DNA from: Euglena gracilis
Lineage: Eukaryota; Euglenida; Euglenophyceae; Euglenales
NCBI GenBank assembly: GCA_039621445.1
Contig: CP154954.1
Span: 29,707,411 to 29,771,410, forward strand
Direction of reading: 5' to 3'
DNA: 64,000 nucleotides
Shown here: one piece after another, positions 1 through 12,000 of the stretch
Position numbering within the stretch: position 1 is the stretch's first letter
Layout of the letters: the number at the start of each line of letters is the position of its first letter
Program-made: the position numbers and the translations under genes
Notes under the pieces: model-generated
What the model was told of the DNA's origin: nothing
The model's database searches: none
What the model saw: only the letters and a program-made list of their open reading frames with translations

Positions 1-24
1 TATATATATATATATATATATATT
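1..24. repeat. (TA)n microsatellite
   Basis: Uninterrupted TA dinucleotides at the left edge of the window. A second TA tract lies at about 782-838. Confidence 0.9.
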
Positions 25-128
25 TTAGTTAGGGACCGTCCTGCTCCCAAATAGTTCACACAGGACAGGCTTCCACACCATGCTCATGTGGGTGGGTCCC
101 GTCAGGGGGATTGCACCTCGGGTCAAGT

Positions 129-724
129 TCAAAGACTGGCCAAAAATTTCATTGAAGGGTGTGCCACTGTTTTTTGTTGGAGGTCCACCCCCAGGGATCT
201 GAACAAATTATTTTTGCACGTAGCAGTTTCATGACCAATCTTCAATCGGCTCACCCGGGGTTCTGCAAGGATGTAAAAGTCATATTGTCCAGAAAAACAG
301 CCTTCTTTTCGGGCGTGATAAACTGCGGGAATTTGCAAATTCCCATTAATCGCTCCTCCATCACCCAGAGTCACAGGGATTGGAAAGGTGGGAACACCAA
401 GGACTTCCACCTGAATGAGCTCCCGGCTTGGAAAGGAGGGAGGACCATTGGGCCATCCAGCGCCATCGCGGGAAGAAGGAAGATTGGCATCCGGGTGGGC
501 GGATTGCGGTGATCAGCGTCGCTGAGAACGAATGTTGGCAACGTGGCTCCCTTGTAAGATAATGATACCTGACCCCTTCCCTGTTGGAAGGTGGTCTCCC
601 AAAAAGAATTGGCCTCGGGTGCTCGCCAATTTGGGCCTACCCGAAGAACTAAGCTCTTTCGGGGTACAACTCCCTGCAAGGCCAGGGCGGCGAGCACAGG
701 CCCAGAGGCCAATTTCTCAGGCAA
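129..724 (-). pseudogene. Unrecognised protein-coding fragment with a frameshift
   Basis: Two minus-strand open frames overlap end to end: 371-724 (117 codons) and 129-410 (93 codons). Both have ordinary amino-acid composition without the low-complexity Gly/Pro/Cys bias of the spurious frames nearby. Reading can pass from the first to the second by a one-base shift near 400, which suggests one coding unit broken by an indel, or two exons whose junction I cannot see. I do not recognise the family. The product would be about 190 residues, and a decayed transposon protein is possible. No start context or splice site could be fixed. Confidence 0.35.
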
Positions 725-781
725 GACGGGAGTTCGCCTGACCCTCCCATCAAATTAATTTCCAATCAAAAAAACCCCTGC

Positions 782-790
782 ATATATATA

Positions 791-839
<49 letters not shown>

Positions 840-1275
840 CATACTGATACATTAACCTCCCCCAAAAATATGACCTGGGTCTTATTTTTGGGTCCATTGC
901 TGGAAACCTCCAGGGGGGGTGTTATTTTTGGGGGGGTCTTATTTTTGGTTTTTTCTTGACCGACCCAAGCCCGAAAAAACATCATTTTTCAGGTTCAGCA
1001 GTAAAAATTTTCCTTCGGCTCTTCGTGCCATGTGTAAATCGGTGTAAGTTGACATTTGGCATGTTTTTTTGAACTTCAAAAAGCTGAAATTTTTTGAAAT
1101 TTCATCATTTTTGTCTGTGAAATTGGGGATTTTGGTAATTTTTCAGGGAAAATTTTCACCGTCTTCGGCGCTTCGCGCCGTCAGGGGGGTCTTATTTTTG
1201 GATTTTTGCTCGTTCGGCCCAGAGGGGGGGTGTGTTATTTTTTGGGGGGTCTTATTTTTTGGAGGGGGCTAAAAA
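782..1275. repeat. TA microsatellite and G-rich TTATTTTTGG repeats
   Basis: A TA tract at 782-838 is followed by at least five spaced copies of a motif close to GGGGGTCTTATTTTTGG between about 880 and 1265. One GGCGC/GCGCC hairpin core sits near 1166. No coding signal is seen. Confidence 0.7.
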
Positions 1276-1417
1276 TATATTTTGTATAGTTTATTCTTAA
1301 TTGTTACATTAGAATCAAAAGTTTAAACAGAGGGGGAGATCGTGGGCAGGCGAGGTTTTGGGGTTGTGGTGGTGTTTTTGGGCCCAGGGGTCCGTGCCCC
1401 ACCCCTGCCGGCCCCAG

Positions 1418-2899
1418 GCAAGGCGTACAAGGCGGCGCTGGTGCGGGACTTCTGGGCCTTCGCGGAGCCGCTGTTCCGCACGGGCCAACTCCACCTGGGG
1501 CCCCCCCTGTGCCCCCCCCCCCCTGCCTGGCCCTCACCCCCCCTACACCGCGCCGCCCAACCCTCATCTGGGGTTGGCAGACCTCGGGGTATTTTTTAGT
1601 CTGGGGGGGTGGATCGTGAGCAGCCTGTTCACAATTTACAGGGCGTTGTATTTTGGGGGTTCAAGTAATGCCCTGATAATCGTGAACAGAAACCGTTTCT
1701 ACAAAAAAACCCACATCGGGATCCAGGATTCTGTCTTGGAAACCCAGAAAACAAGAGATGGGCTTAAGTCCAAGCTATTGGGGGGCGCTTTTGGGTTTGG
1801 GAGGGGGACCCGAAGGCGACGGTCCCGCCCCCCCAAAGGCCCCCACAATGCTTGGACCAAAGGCGATTTTCGGTTTAGAGCCTAAGGGTGGATTCCGTTC
1901 AGTTCACCATACCATTCCATCGTGTTCCATTCTGTTTTAATTCTGTGGCCATCTGTTGAAAGCCCTTTGGACGAGTTGCAACAGAGCAACTGAACTGAAT
2001 TGCGAAATCTGACCAACAGATAGTTCAAGTTTCAGATCAGACGATTGGACAGAATAAGAGTGCCATGCAGCGTGGCTGAATTCTGTGGCCGTCTGTCGAA
2101 AGCCTTCGGGAAGGCTTTTGTGCAACAGTTTACTGAGTTTGTATTTAATCAAAATTCTTTTCACAATTTCAAGCCCTAATAATCGTGAACAGCCTGTTCA
2201 CGATTATCAGGGCGTTATTTGGGGGGTCCAAATAACGCCCTGCAATTCATGTTCATGTCCACAAAATTCAGGGCAGGTGCCGGGCCTCTGTTCCCAGTGA
2301 CAAAGAGGGAGGATGAGACAACTTGGAGATATCCTCATTTCACAATTGGTCGAATGGTATTCAAGACAGGCACTCATTAATGTCTAACAGTTTTCAAGGC
2401 GGGCGCGATTATTATAAAACAGTTTTCAGAGTGGCGCCGTTTTCTTGATGAAAACGAAAACAAAAACGCCAAAAAAGCCACCGTACGGGTTTTGAATCGT
2501 CGAACGTTGAACACAGCGTGCGGCTTGTTTCGACTTAGCCGTTTGTGGGCTATTTTTTTCGTGGGTGGGTGGGTGAGCCGGACCCCCTCCCCCCGGGGGA
2601 TACCCCAAGGGCCTCGTGGGTCCCAACCGGAAGTGCGCCGAATTCTTTGGCCCCAAACTTGACCCCCCAAAAGGTGGGTCCCCGGACCCCGGGGGGTACC
2701 CCTGGGTGGGTGGGGGGCACCCCCCGGTCTTAAAGAAAGCTCCCCGGACGGGCGCCGGCGAGAGAGGGGCCCCCCGCCCCGGCCGGTGGTGCACGCGGTG
2801 CTGCCGTGGACGGAGGCGGGGGCGGCCCACGAGCTGATGGAGGCGAACCAGACGGAGGGGAAGGTGGTGCTGCTGGTGGAGGCCCCTGAGGCGGCGTGA
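1418..2899 (+). CDS. 3' end of a PIG3-like quinone oxidoreductase (MDR family)
   Basis: Two GC-rich exons fit the C-terminus of zinc-independent medium-chain quinone oxidoreductases (PIG3/TP53I3-type), cytosolic NADPH-dependent reductases of quinones. The exon at 1418-1508 follows a CCCCAG acceptor and encodes KAALVRDFWAFAEPLF, matching the family's penultimate helix. The last exon, about 2767 to the TGA at 2897-2899, encodes PVVHAVLPWTEA, then HELMEANQ and GKVVLLV, matching the family's HKYMEAN and GKIVL end motif. The intron (1509-about 2766) carries palindromes and G-rich repeats. Its splice sites are the weakest part: the proposed acceptor has no pyrimidine tract. The cofactor-binding domain must lie left of the window. 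Confidence 0.75.
1639..2242. repeat. Inverted-repeat unit with two hairpins
   Basis: Two short hairpins begin CAGGGCGTT and end CCCTG, at 1639-1675 and 2208-2242. The second has perfect 15-bp arms around a GGGGT loop. Between them, CCCTGATAATCGTGAACAG at about 1671 is repeated in inverse orientation at about 2194-2212, so the segment is bounded by inverted repeats. The interior holds two copies of TTCTGTGGCC(A/G)TCTGT. It also resembles, in inverse orientation, the inside of the element at 53497-54325 (shared GCAGCGTGGCTGAA). It is a probable non-autonomous DNA transposon inside the oxidoreductase intron. Confidence 0.55.
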
Positions 2900-5800
2900 G
2901 GCGGCGCCACCCCCCCCCCCCCCACCGGTGCCCTATATGGCACGTGCCCCGCGCACCGTTCCCCCAGCTTTGCCCGACCTGGGGAGACCATCAGGGCCCT
3001 CTCCTTGGCGAGAGGCTGAACGGGGGGGGGCAGACCACGACTCTCCAAGGCAACGATTTGCATAAGTTAACAACATTTAATGCAGTTGTGAGACCAAGGG
3101 ATTGACATTCTTTTTTTAGGTTGGGGGGGATTGGTGTCGGTCTTCAATAAACGTGACTCAACAAGATTTGGAAGCCTCCGGAAGACTGGAACATCCGATA
3201 CAAGAGTTTCAGTCAGGGCATGGCTGCAGGCAGCACACGAGGGATGGCTAAATTGGCATAATGCACAAAATCTGTGCAGGAGGAGACTCGCACGAAATCA
3301 GCGTTGTAAGTATTCTGGGTCAATTCATCAAGACACCAATGGTTACTCCAAATCTTAGTTAGAATTGAATAGGCTTGGTTAGAATTGAATTAATTAAAAT
3401 AGGCTTTTGGGGGACAACTGCTTTGAGGACCACGTGTCTTTTCGGTATTTTGAGGAATCTGTAGAAATTTATTTAGTCTGCAGTTCCAAAATGATTATTT
3501 TTATTCATTAAAAGTTGTCGTCACCACAATATGCGAAATAAATTGCAGAATGTTCCGGAACAACCCGGAATCAAGCCCCTGAATAAATGAGTGTCGAAAG
3601 CGAAGCCTTCCTGGAGGAATAGCGACACATAATTTTTTGACCTTTCCCCCAGGGGGTTGGAGTGCACAACCAAAGAAGGAAGCTCACCCGCCAGTCAACG
3701 ACGCTGTGCTTTGTACAGCAGTTTTGTCATCAGTCCATCACCGCCGACAGAATAGCTAGTTATTGTTGTGCTGCCTTTGGTCGGTGTTCGTGCCTCTTCA
3801 AGGATCATCAAATTTTGACAGGTCAGCGTGGTGGGCATTTTTCCGCTCAATCGCTGCAAGTTCCGGCAGAAAGCACCCCCTCCAGCCCCCTCCAGAACTC
3901 CCTTGAACTCCCTTGTACTCCTTCCAAAAGGCACTCCAAAGAATTCAATGCCCTGGCTTCTTTTTATGTCAACTCACCCCCAATTCGCAGCCCAGCTAAG
4001 ATGGCCCCGGAAGAGGAGCCGGTTGGCCGCCCCCCCCCCCCCCCCGTCCTGGCCCCTGCCCCACGGCCCCTGAGGCTCCCCATCCCCCAGCCCGGAGCTA
4101 TATTAAACATATGGCGCTAACTCCTTGACAGCAACGGATGGTGCCAGCCGATCACATGGCACCTGAGCTGGGGGGGTCCCAATCTAAGTCTAAATCTCCA
4201 GCGATTAAACATTAGTTTGGGAATGGTTTGGCTGGTAGACTGAGGGAGGGGAATCAAGTAAACGATTAATCCAAAACACCCAAAATGTAGGACTGTCTGT
4301 TCTTTGGCATCAAATGCCGGAAATGGCAAAAACAAAAGCCTCTGTGGCACTTGGGTTCTGAAACTGTCATGCCTGCGAACGTGTCGGGGTTCTGGCATGG
4401 GAAATTGTTCGGGCCCCTGGTATTAGCCAACCCGCAGGGACCAATCAATTTCCTGAAACCACCCTGCTGGGAGTTTGTCAGCATCCTGCCCAGGAAACTC
4501 GCAAGGTGTCCCATGGCGGCCAACAGTTGATCAAGTTCGAAGAAGGACGAGGGGAAATTTGATTAAATAGTCATCGAGCGAGAATTCAGAATTTTTTTAC
4601 GAAAAAAAACATAGAATGCCGAAATTACTTTGTTATACACCCCAGAAACAGCCACTGGGAGGGTCTTTCCTTTTTTCACAATAAAGGGGGGTTATTAGCG
4701 CGGTTTGGTGGGCCAGCCCGGGGGATTAATGAGTGGTATGAGTGGGGGGGGGTGGATGGGCAACATCCTTTCACATAAACCGCGTGTCAGAACAGACCCA
4801 GCTGTACGGTTTTGCAGAGAGGGCAGAATTTAAGTCCGCCCCCCCCCCATAGCCGTGACCCCATGTTTTACTTTTTTTTTGTGGGTGGGCCCGGGTTCAC
4901 AGTTAGCTGCAATTTATCATTACCCACTTCTGTTTGGTGGTTTGCTCCTTGGGGCCACCCACCAACCCAGATCCTGCAACCGTCTGGGGTGTTCAAAAGG
5001 GGGGGGTTAATGGAGGGAGGCACGAGGCGTGTTGGGGGGCGGGAAGGCCGGCCCTGTCGTTGTCGCTCACAGGACCGTAGGGGCCTCGGCATGGATGGCA
5101 CCCGGGGGGCCGGCCGACGGCTATCACAGCACGCGGACTGTGCCGGGTGTGACGTTGTGCTTTGTCTGCAAGTTCCGGGTGCAACAGAAGTGAGCTGGCG
5201 GATTCCCTCAAATTTCCTTTTTTTGTGAAACACTATTCAAAAATCTACCCCCCCCCCCATGCCCAATGAACAAATGCCTCTGACGTTTGTCACCTGAGTG
5301 TTCATGGGGGGTTCTCCCTTTTGGCTGGGGGCTATGAGGTGTATTTTTTTTATAGCCAAAAATGATTTGTGACCACTTTTTTGCATACACATCCTTTCAA
5401 AGAATATGAGTGAAATTTTCATTTTGGTATAAAAAAAACCTCCTCGAAAAGGGTGGCCGAAAAATGGCTCTCAGATCAAGAATGCACTGTTGCAACCTGT
5501 GAGGAGAACCATACTGGTAGCACAGTTGGATTTGCAGGCATGTATGGATGGTCTTATGGTGCCATGGGGAGGCGGGGGAGGTTGACTCTCCCACCCGCAG
5601 GTGGGGATCTATACCATCAGAAATTTTTACACCCACATCAAAATGTCACCCCACAGAATAAAGGGAAGGAGTGACCTCTGCCAAGCATGTAAGGTTTCTG
5701 GGCTTGGATAACAGTTGGGGGCGGGGGGACTGTCGACCCCACCCACCAGGGCATTGTGCACAACGACGTTTGGCATTTGTCGAATGCCTCCGCACATTTT

Positions 5801-5992
5801 TTTTTGCTTATTTTGCACCTTGTTTCCCCTTATTGTTGTTCTTTTGTATTGAGGAATATGGAAGCCGTGTGCATATAAGAGTGGTTGGTGTGTTGCGTAC
5901 AGTGGTCTGCCTCTTTTCCCGGTCGGCTCTCAGCCCCCTCAGAACACCAGTTCTTTGCTCTTTGCTCGTCTTCTGGTGCGCTGCCTCCCCAG
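2900..5992. other. Intergenic or 5' region upstream of the SNM1-like gene
   Basis: No confident gene. Two GC-rich patches could be upstream SNM1 exons. One runs from an ATG at 4002 (MAPEEEPVGR, then proline-rich). The other follows a CACAG near 5087 and includes the cysteine cluster CAGCDVVLCL (about 5140-5165). Neither could be linked by phase to the exon at 5993, so both stay unassigned. The rest is non-repetitive to mildly G-rich sequence. Confidence 0.4.
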
Positions 5993-8900
5993 GGACGCCG
6001 TGCTTCACGGTGGATGGGTTCAGGCACGTCCGCCCCGAGTGTCAGCACTTCTTTCTCACGTATGTTCACGGCGTGCAAGCTGCCATCTTCACAAGCTACA
6101 CACTCTGCGTGCACAATGAAACAGAGCCGAAGGCTCGTCGGATGGTTTGAACCTTTCATGGGACCCAAACCTTTTTGTATGATCCCTTAAGGGAAAATAT
6201 TTCTTTCAATCAAAGTTAACTTTGATCAATGGAGGGTGAATGTTGTAAATAAATTGTTCCCCGTATGTGTATGTGTGTGAGTGAGTGAGTTGCGTGTCTC
6301 ATGTTTGCTGAAGGGCACCATTCTCTCTGAGGGAGGGGCATGGGACATGATCTGAGGCGTCATCCAGAGTTGAATGACCCACCCAAATCGATCGGGGTGG
6401 GTCTTTTTCCCGGCACCTGTAACCCCAAAATGGAAGGAATCTTGCCCACAGAACGCCGCTATGCAAAGCCATTTCCATATTCAGTTTTTTTTGCTCCAAA
6501 AACTGGCACCAGGGGTATGTAGCACCCCAGTCTATTCCTCTTCCTTTCCAGTCACTTCCACACGGACCACTATGAGGGGCTGCGCAAGACGTTCCATGCT
6601 GGCACCATCTGTATGCCTCAGCATACCCACCTGCATGGAATATGAACAATTTTTAATGAGCTGACTTGCTGCATTTAGAAATGTGTATATTTCAATCTGA
6701 TTCATTGTTGTGATTGTGAAAATTGCCACGTCCACATAGGCAAGTGTTGCACCATTTTGGTGTAGTTTGGGGCCCTTTTTTTCGGTTTGTCTGAAATGTT
6801 TTTTTCAATGAATCATCAGATGTGCCATTCTGCAACTCATTTCCAGAGTGCCAGTTCCACATTTGAATGAGTGTGTTTTGACGATCTATCTAAAGTCATT
6901 TTTTTGGACAAAAGCTGCCAATTAATTGACAAATTTGTTTGCAACCAGGGCAGGCAACCATTTTTTTTTTAGTGTTGGACCCCGGGGGGGGGGAGAGGGG
7001 AGGGGGGTGGGTCCGGCCGAGCCCCCCCCCCCCCCGGAGGGTCCCCCCAGAGGGGGGTGGGATATATTTTTCAGTGTCGAAGGCGCGAAAATTTTTGAAA
7101 AAGGTGCTATTTTTAGCATTTTCGCGATTTTTGGCCTTTTCGGGTAAAAGTGGGTTGGGTCCCCGGGACCTCACCCCGGTGGTGGGTGGGTGGGGGGACC
7201 CCCCCCCCCGGTTTTAAGAAAAACCCGTTTGCAACCTCTCTGACCCATAAAGCTCTGATGAGACACCAGATTCGTTGTTCTTTGCAGAGTCACACAGGAA
7301 GCATCTTTTAAAATTTTAAGCAATGGAAGGGAGGCGTGAATTTGAATTGTGCAATTTTTCGCACGTTTGGCATTTTTTCTGTTTCTTTTTTTTTGCATGC
7401 CCTTGGAGGAAGGATGTACACGGGATATTTTGTGTAGTTTCAAAGGTTTTTGTAGCTTTTCCCCCCTGCCCCATGGACACACGCACTTGTCTGACAGAGT
7501 TAGTAAATCTGTTATCAAATTTCAATTCAGGGGAATATCAATAAAAAAAATAGCATCAATCGATTGTCGAAATGATTTTTTGTATTTGGCCATGAGATGG
7601 CCACAATTCAGCTGCAGGAATTGTGAAATTTTTGTTGTTCTTTTTATCCAGGGGTTTATGTTTGAGTTCAGGAATGCAGCCTCACAGTTGATACATCAAA
7701 ATCTGTTTCTAGCCATTTTCTTTAAAAGCGGCCTTTTTTTTCAAAGTATTAGGGATCTCAGTGACAAATGCGTATAATACGGTTTGTGCGTCATTAGTTT
7801 GTTTGTTAGTCAACAGTCCCCTCCTCGACCTCTCCAGACTGCTCCCCGATGACGGCCACCCTCGTCACCCACGTCCTCGGTGTCAGCCCGGAGGTGGTCC
7901 GGCCACTGCCCCTTGACACCGAGGTGGACGTCTGCGGTGTGCTCCGCTGTGGCTGCCCCCCCCCCCCCCGCCGCCCACCCAGGATGGGGGCAGGCAGCTC
8001 CCCAGCTGACCACAAAGCACCGACGCGCATGTGGTCGCGCATTTCTTGAAAAGTCAACACGTCTGTGATTCCCCGGAAATTGGACGCGTCGCCGTGGCCG
8101 GGCAATTCAACTCCGGATGGGCCGCGGGATGGATTTTGGTTGGGACCGCGTCGCGTCCGCATCGGGTGGCGGGGCCGGCAGGCATCCGGGTGGTGGCGGT
8201 GGACGCGAACCACTGCCCCGGCGCGGTGATGCTGGTCTTCCATACCCCCGCCGGCGTGGCCCTCTTCACCGGTGTGGTGGCCCCATCCCCTCCGTCCCAA
8301 GGACCCCCCCCCCCCCAGGGCCAGACTGCAATCTCAGGCGATACCTTCACCCGGGGGGGTCGGGAGGTATGGTCAAAGTGCCTGAACACTCAGTCCAGAG
8401 AATGCATCTCTTTAAGGTTTTGCAGCCCCCCCCCAAGGGGCTGCTTAGCCTGCCGGGGTTTTGGTCCACCCCACCGCAGCACCCCAAGGGCCGGTGGGGG
8501 GAGGGTTGCTGCTAACCCAGCAAGCGCCTCTTGTTGTTGGGTCTGCCGATTTTTTTTGGGGGAAAAGTCACAAAAACGAGCCGCTTTGAGGGATTTAAGA
8601 GTTTACAGTGCTTGCTTGCTTGCTTGCTTGCTGTCGCATGATGACTTTTTTGAAATCAATTTATGGTTGCTCTTTTTTTGACAGTTTTCGAATTTCAAAA
8701 GCGCTGGCCAGCCCAAGTTTCAAGCCTGAGCCCAGCAACCCCCCAGGGGATCGTTAAAGGGCTGTGTGGTCCAGAGCACTCCGGCCCCCAAGGTGCCGGA
8801 AGCCATTTTTTTGTCAAATCAACATCCACCGACCACCGACCGTTCCCCTTGTGCCAACCCCTCCTTGAATCCAGAACAGCCGGTACGGAACCGCCATGTG

Positions 8901-9099
8901 ATGCCACGCCCAGGGGTGTGTACCATCCGCCCTCAGGGCTCCCTGTCCCTCCGCAGGGGACTTTCGGTACACCCCGGAGATGCGCCGCCACCCGCTGCTC
9001 CAGGAGCTGGCTGCGCAGCCGACGCTGTGCGGTGTGGACCGGCTCTTCCTCGACAACACGTTCGGTCAGCCAAAGGCTGCGTTCCCACCGCAGGCCGAG
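5993..9099 (+). CDS. SNM1: SNM1-like gene, catalytic metallo-beta-lactamase exons
   Basis: Exon 5993-6059 encodes GTPCFTVDGF to FFLT (motif 1 Asp). Exon 6552-6610 completes FFLTHFHTDHYEGL, the HxHxDH zinc motif 2, with the Thr codon split by the intron. Exon 7838-7936 restores GTIYCSPMTATLV across a split Tyr codon and gives LPLDTEVDV. Exon 8182-8271 encodes AVDANHCPGAVML (motif 3 His) and ALFTG. Exon 8957-9099 completes TGDFRYTPEM (motif 4 Asp), then LFLDNTF (beta-CASP motif A Asp) and FPPQAE. Donors in order are GTATGT, GTATGC, GTGTGC, GTGTGG and GTGTGT. All acceptors are CAG. Every phase matches, which makes these boundaries strong without transcripts. Confidence 0.93.
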
Positions 9100-12000
9100 G
9101 TGTGTGGCACACCGCCCCGCGTGCACCGGGGACTCCGCTAATGTGCAGTCTCAGTGTCAGACACCCACACCCATACCCACACCCATGTGTGGAAGCTGCC
9201 CCTGCAGCTCGCTTCGCTCGGAGCCCCCCCTCTTGATGACCTTCCCCCTAGACTCCACCGCCACGCTCCGCGAGTCGGCGATCGAGGAGATTGCCGCCCT
9301 TGTCGTCTTCCTCCCCCTGGCGCCCGCCCCGCCTACCCGGTGGTCTCTCAGCCGCAGGGCCCGAAACCGGCGGCAGCACGCACTGCACGGAAACCCCCCG
9401 GCTGAGCAGCGGCGACCCCCTCGCGGCGGCCGTCAGCCGGAGCTCAACCAGCGGCAGCTTCAAGACTTACAGGAGGCGAGGACGCTGCGCGCTGCGGGAT
9501 GGACGATACCGGCTTCGGTGGAGGACACGTCCCTCGTGCGGGTGTATGACACCCGCCTCTCAGTGGACTGGTTGCGCGACGTGGCCGCGGAGGTACGGCT
9601 CATCGACGACCCGGACACGGTCGTGGTGGTAGGGGGCGATTTTGCCTCCCAGGCAGACATCTCTGATGCGTCAGCGCTCGCACCGGCGGTACCGCGGAGG
9701 TGGGGCCAGCGCCCCTCCCACATCATCATCCCGCCGCAGGAGCACCTCGGCGTCTGGATCCAACGGCTGCGCAGTCAACTCAATTTGGAGGACCCTTCCA
9801 CCGTGTACAGCATCGCCGCGGTGGTGGATCGGGACAGCTGCCCCAAGGAGCTCAGCGCCATGGCCCTGCGTCGGCTCCTTCCCGCGGCTGGCCCGCTCTT
9901 CGAGGACCGGCGGGTATCCGTGGAGGCGGTGGCGGTAACTGAGCGGCCTCCCCTCTTGCGCGTGCCCGCCTCTGAACGTCGGCTGCCCCCGGAGGAGTGG
10001 GAGAGGGCTTTCCTCGCCCGCAACAAAGTCCTCATGCTGCTGCATGTCCGGCGCCTGCCTCAGGCCATTCCGGCCACGGCAGATCCTCTGGCGCCAACGG
10101 GAAGGTGGATCCGCGGCTCGTTGCCGGATCCGGAGCCCAACCACCTCGAGCTCCTCCGGGTGGAATTTGAGCTGCCCCCGGCGACGCGGCAACGCAATGC
10201 AGAGCGGGAGCTGCGGCGCGCGCTGTCGAAGGTGGCGGGCGCGGTGGGGGTGGTCTTTGGTCCCGCACACCAGCTGCGGGGCATCCAGCCCACCCATGGC
10301 GGAGTGCTGGCCCTGCTGGCCGTACCGCGGACGGAGGCGCTGCGCTGGCTGAAGGGAAGCGGCTGTGGAGGCCTCTTCGTGAGACCATTCTGGACCCGCG
10401 ATACGAGCCCTTCACTTGAGCGGCAGCAGTTCAATCTGTTGTACCTCAAGAACAGGCGTGCGGAGGCTGCACGGTTGTGGGATGCCCACGACCTGCAAGG
10501 GGTGGTCGGCCTGCTGCCGGCCGAGAAGCTCGTGCGTGCGCAGTGCGGCCTCGGGAGCGCCGGCGGATGAGGTGCAGGCCCGCGTCCGGGTTGCCCTCCA
10601 AGATCCCCAGGCGGCAGTACGACAAGTGCAAGGTGCGGTGTGTGGTGGAGGCGGGGGCCGCTGTCACGCCGACCTCTGCGTGCGGGACCTCATCGCCCTG
10701 ACGGGTCTGTCCCGCTGCGCGACCTCGGTGCGGGCACGCTGCGGAGTGGTCGATGTCGCGTTGTACGCGACGTTGACAAATGGGGAAGTCGGCGCGTCTT
10801 CCAAGCCACGGGCGGCCCGCTCCTCTTCGACGACGGTGGCTGGGGCCGTTCTACGTGCTCCGCCGTGCTGACTCGCGCCGATCCCCCTCCCGCCGGCAGC
10901 GGTCTCGGCATCCCCCCCCTGCCGCCTCCGCCCACACCAGAGACCTTCCCGCCTCGCGATATGGGGCGGCCCGCGGCTTCATCCTCTGCCCCCGCTGCTA
11001 GTGCCAGCTTCAGCCCGCCCGCCGACGCCTCCCTCCTTCCGCGTGCCTCCCGCCGCTGCCGACGGGCCTCCGCGCGGCGCAGCCTGGGTGGGGGGGCATC
11101 GTTCCGCGGGGCCTCTGTCCCGACGGCCTCGGGGGGCCTGCTGGCGTGGCGGCTGCGTCGGCTCCCGCTGCCCGCCCCTTCACGCTCTCCGCCCTCCGCC
11201 CCGGGGGGGACGCTCTTCCGTCCCGCCGGCGCACGTGCCCGCCGCTCTCGCCAGCCGGCCCCCCTGCAGCCCGCAGCTCGGCGCCCACTCCGCCGGCCCG
11301 GACTCGCCGCCCCCCGTCGCGGACTTGGTGGTGGCTGGCGGTGGCGAGGCCCTTCACCGGCAGGCGGTGGAACTCGCAGAACTCCGCCGGGAAAATGCCG
11401 AGCTCCGTCGCCAACTTGCGGCCTCCCGCCCTGCCCCGTGCGTCAATCTCTTCCAGCATCAACCTTACGCGTCCCCGAGCCCCGCCCCTGCCCACCTGCC
11501 GGACGAGACCCTCTTGAGCCAAGACGAGCGCATCGCCGCCGCTTTGCATGTCCCGGAGCCCGCGGCTGCCGCGCGCCCCGCCACCCCACCCACGGACGTC
11601 GTCATGCGGGTGGATGACAGCGATGCTCGTGGCCGTGCCCGCGACATCGGCGAGGTCACCCCCGAGAAGCCGGCCGCGAAGAAGCCCCTGCGCGCCGCCT
11701 CGGTGGATGGCAGCCGCCATGTCTAGCATGGCAACGTTGGGGGCTCTTGCCCCCACCGGAGGAGTCCAGGCTCCCGTCCTGCGGATCGGGACCTGGAATA
11801 TGTCCCATTGGACGCCTGCAAAGGTGTCCGCCGTCGCCGCCCTCACGTTCGACATCCTCGCCGTCCAAGAAACCCATCTGGCGGCCGTCCTCGTGGAGCG
11901 CGCGCACACCACCGTCCGGCACCTCGACCTGCACCTCCATCATGGCCGCCCTGCTCCCCCGCTGGCGCACTCCGAGCATGGTCGCTCCGTCGGCGTCGGC

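Noticed and set aside
2377-3063. 228-codon minus-strand frame
   Set aside because: Its composition is Pro/Arg/Gly-rich, and it is antisense to the PIG3-like last exon, which has clear family motifs.
8663-9184. Upstream part of the 635-codon frame that ends at 10570
   Set aside because: It runs through an SNM1 exon in the wrong frame and across the LINE target site. Only the part after 9185 belongs to the LINE.
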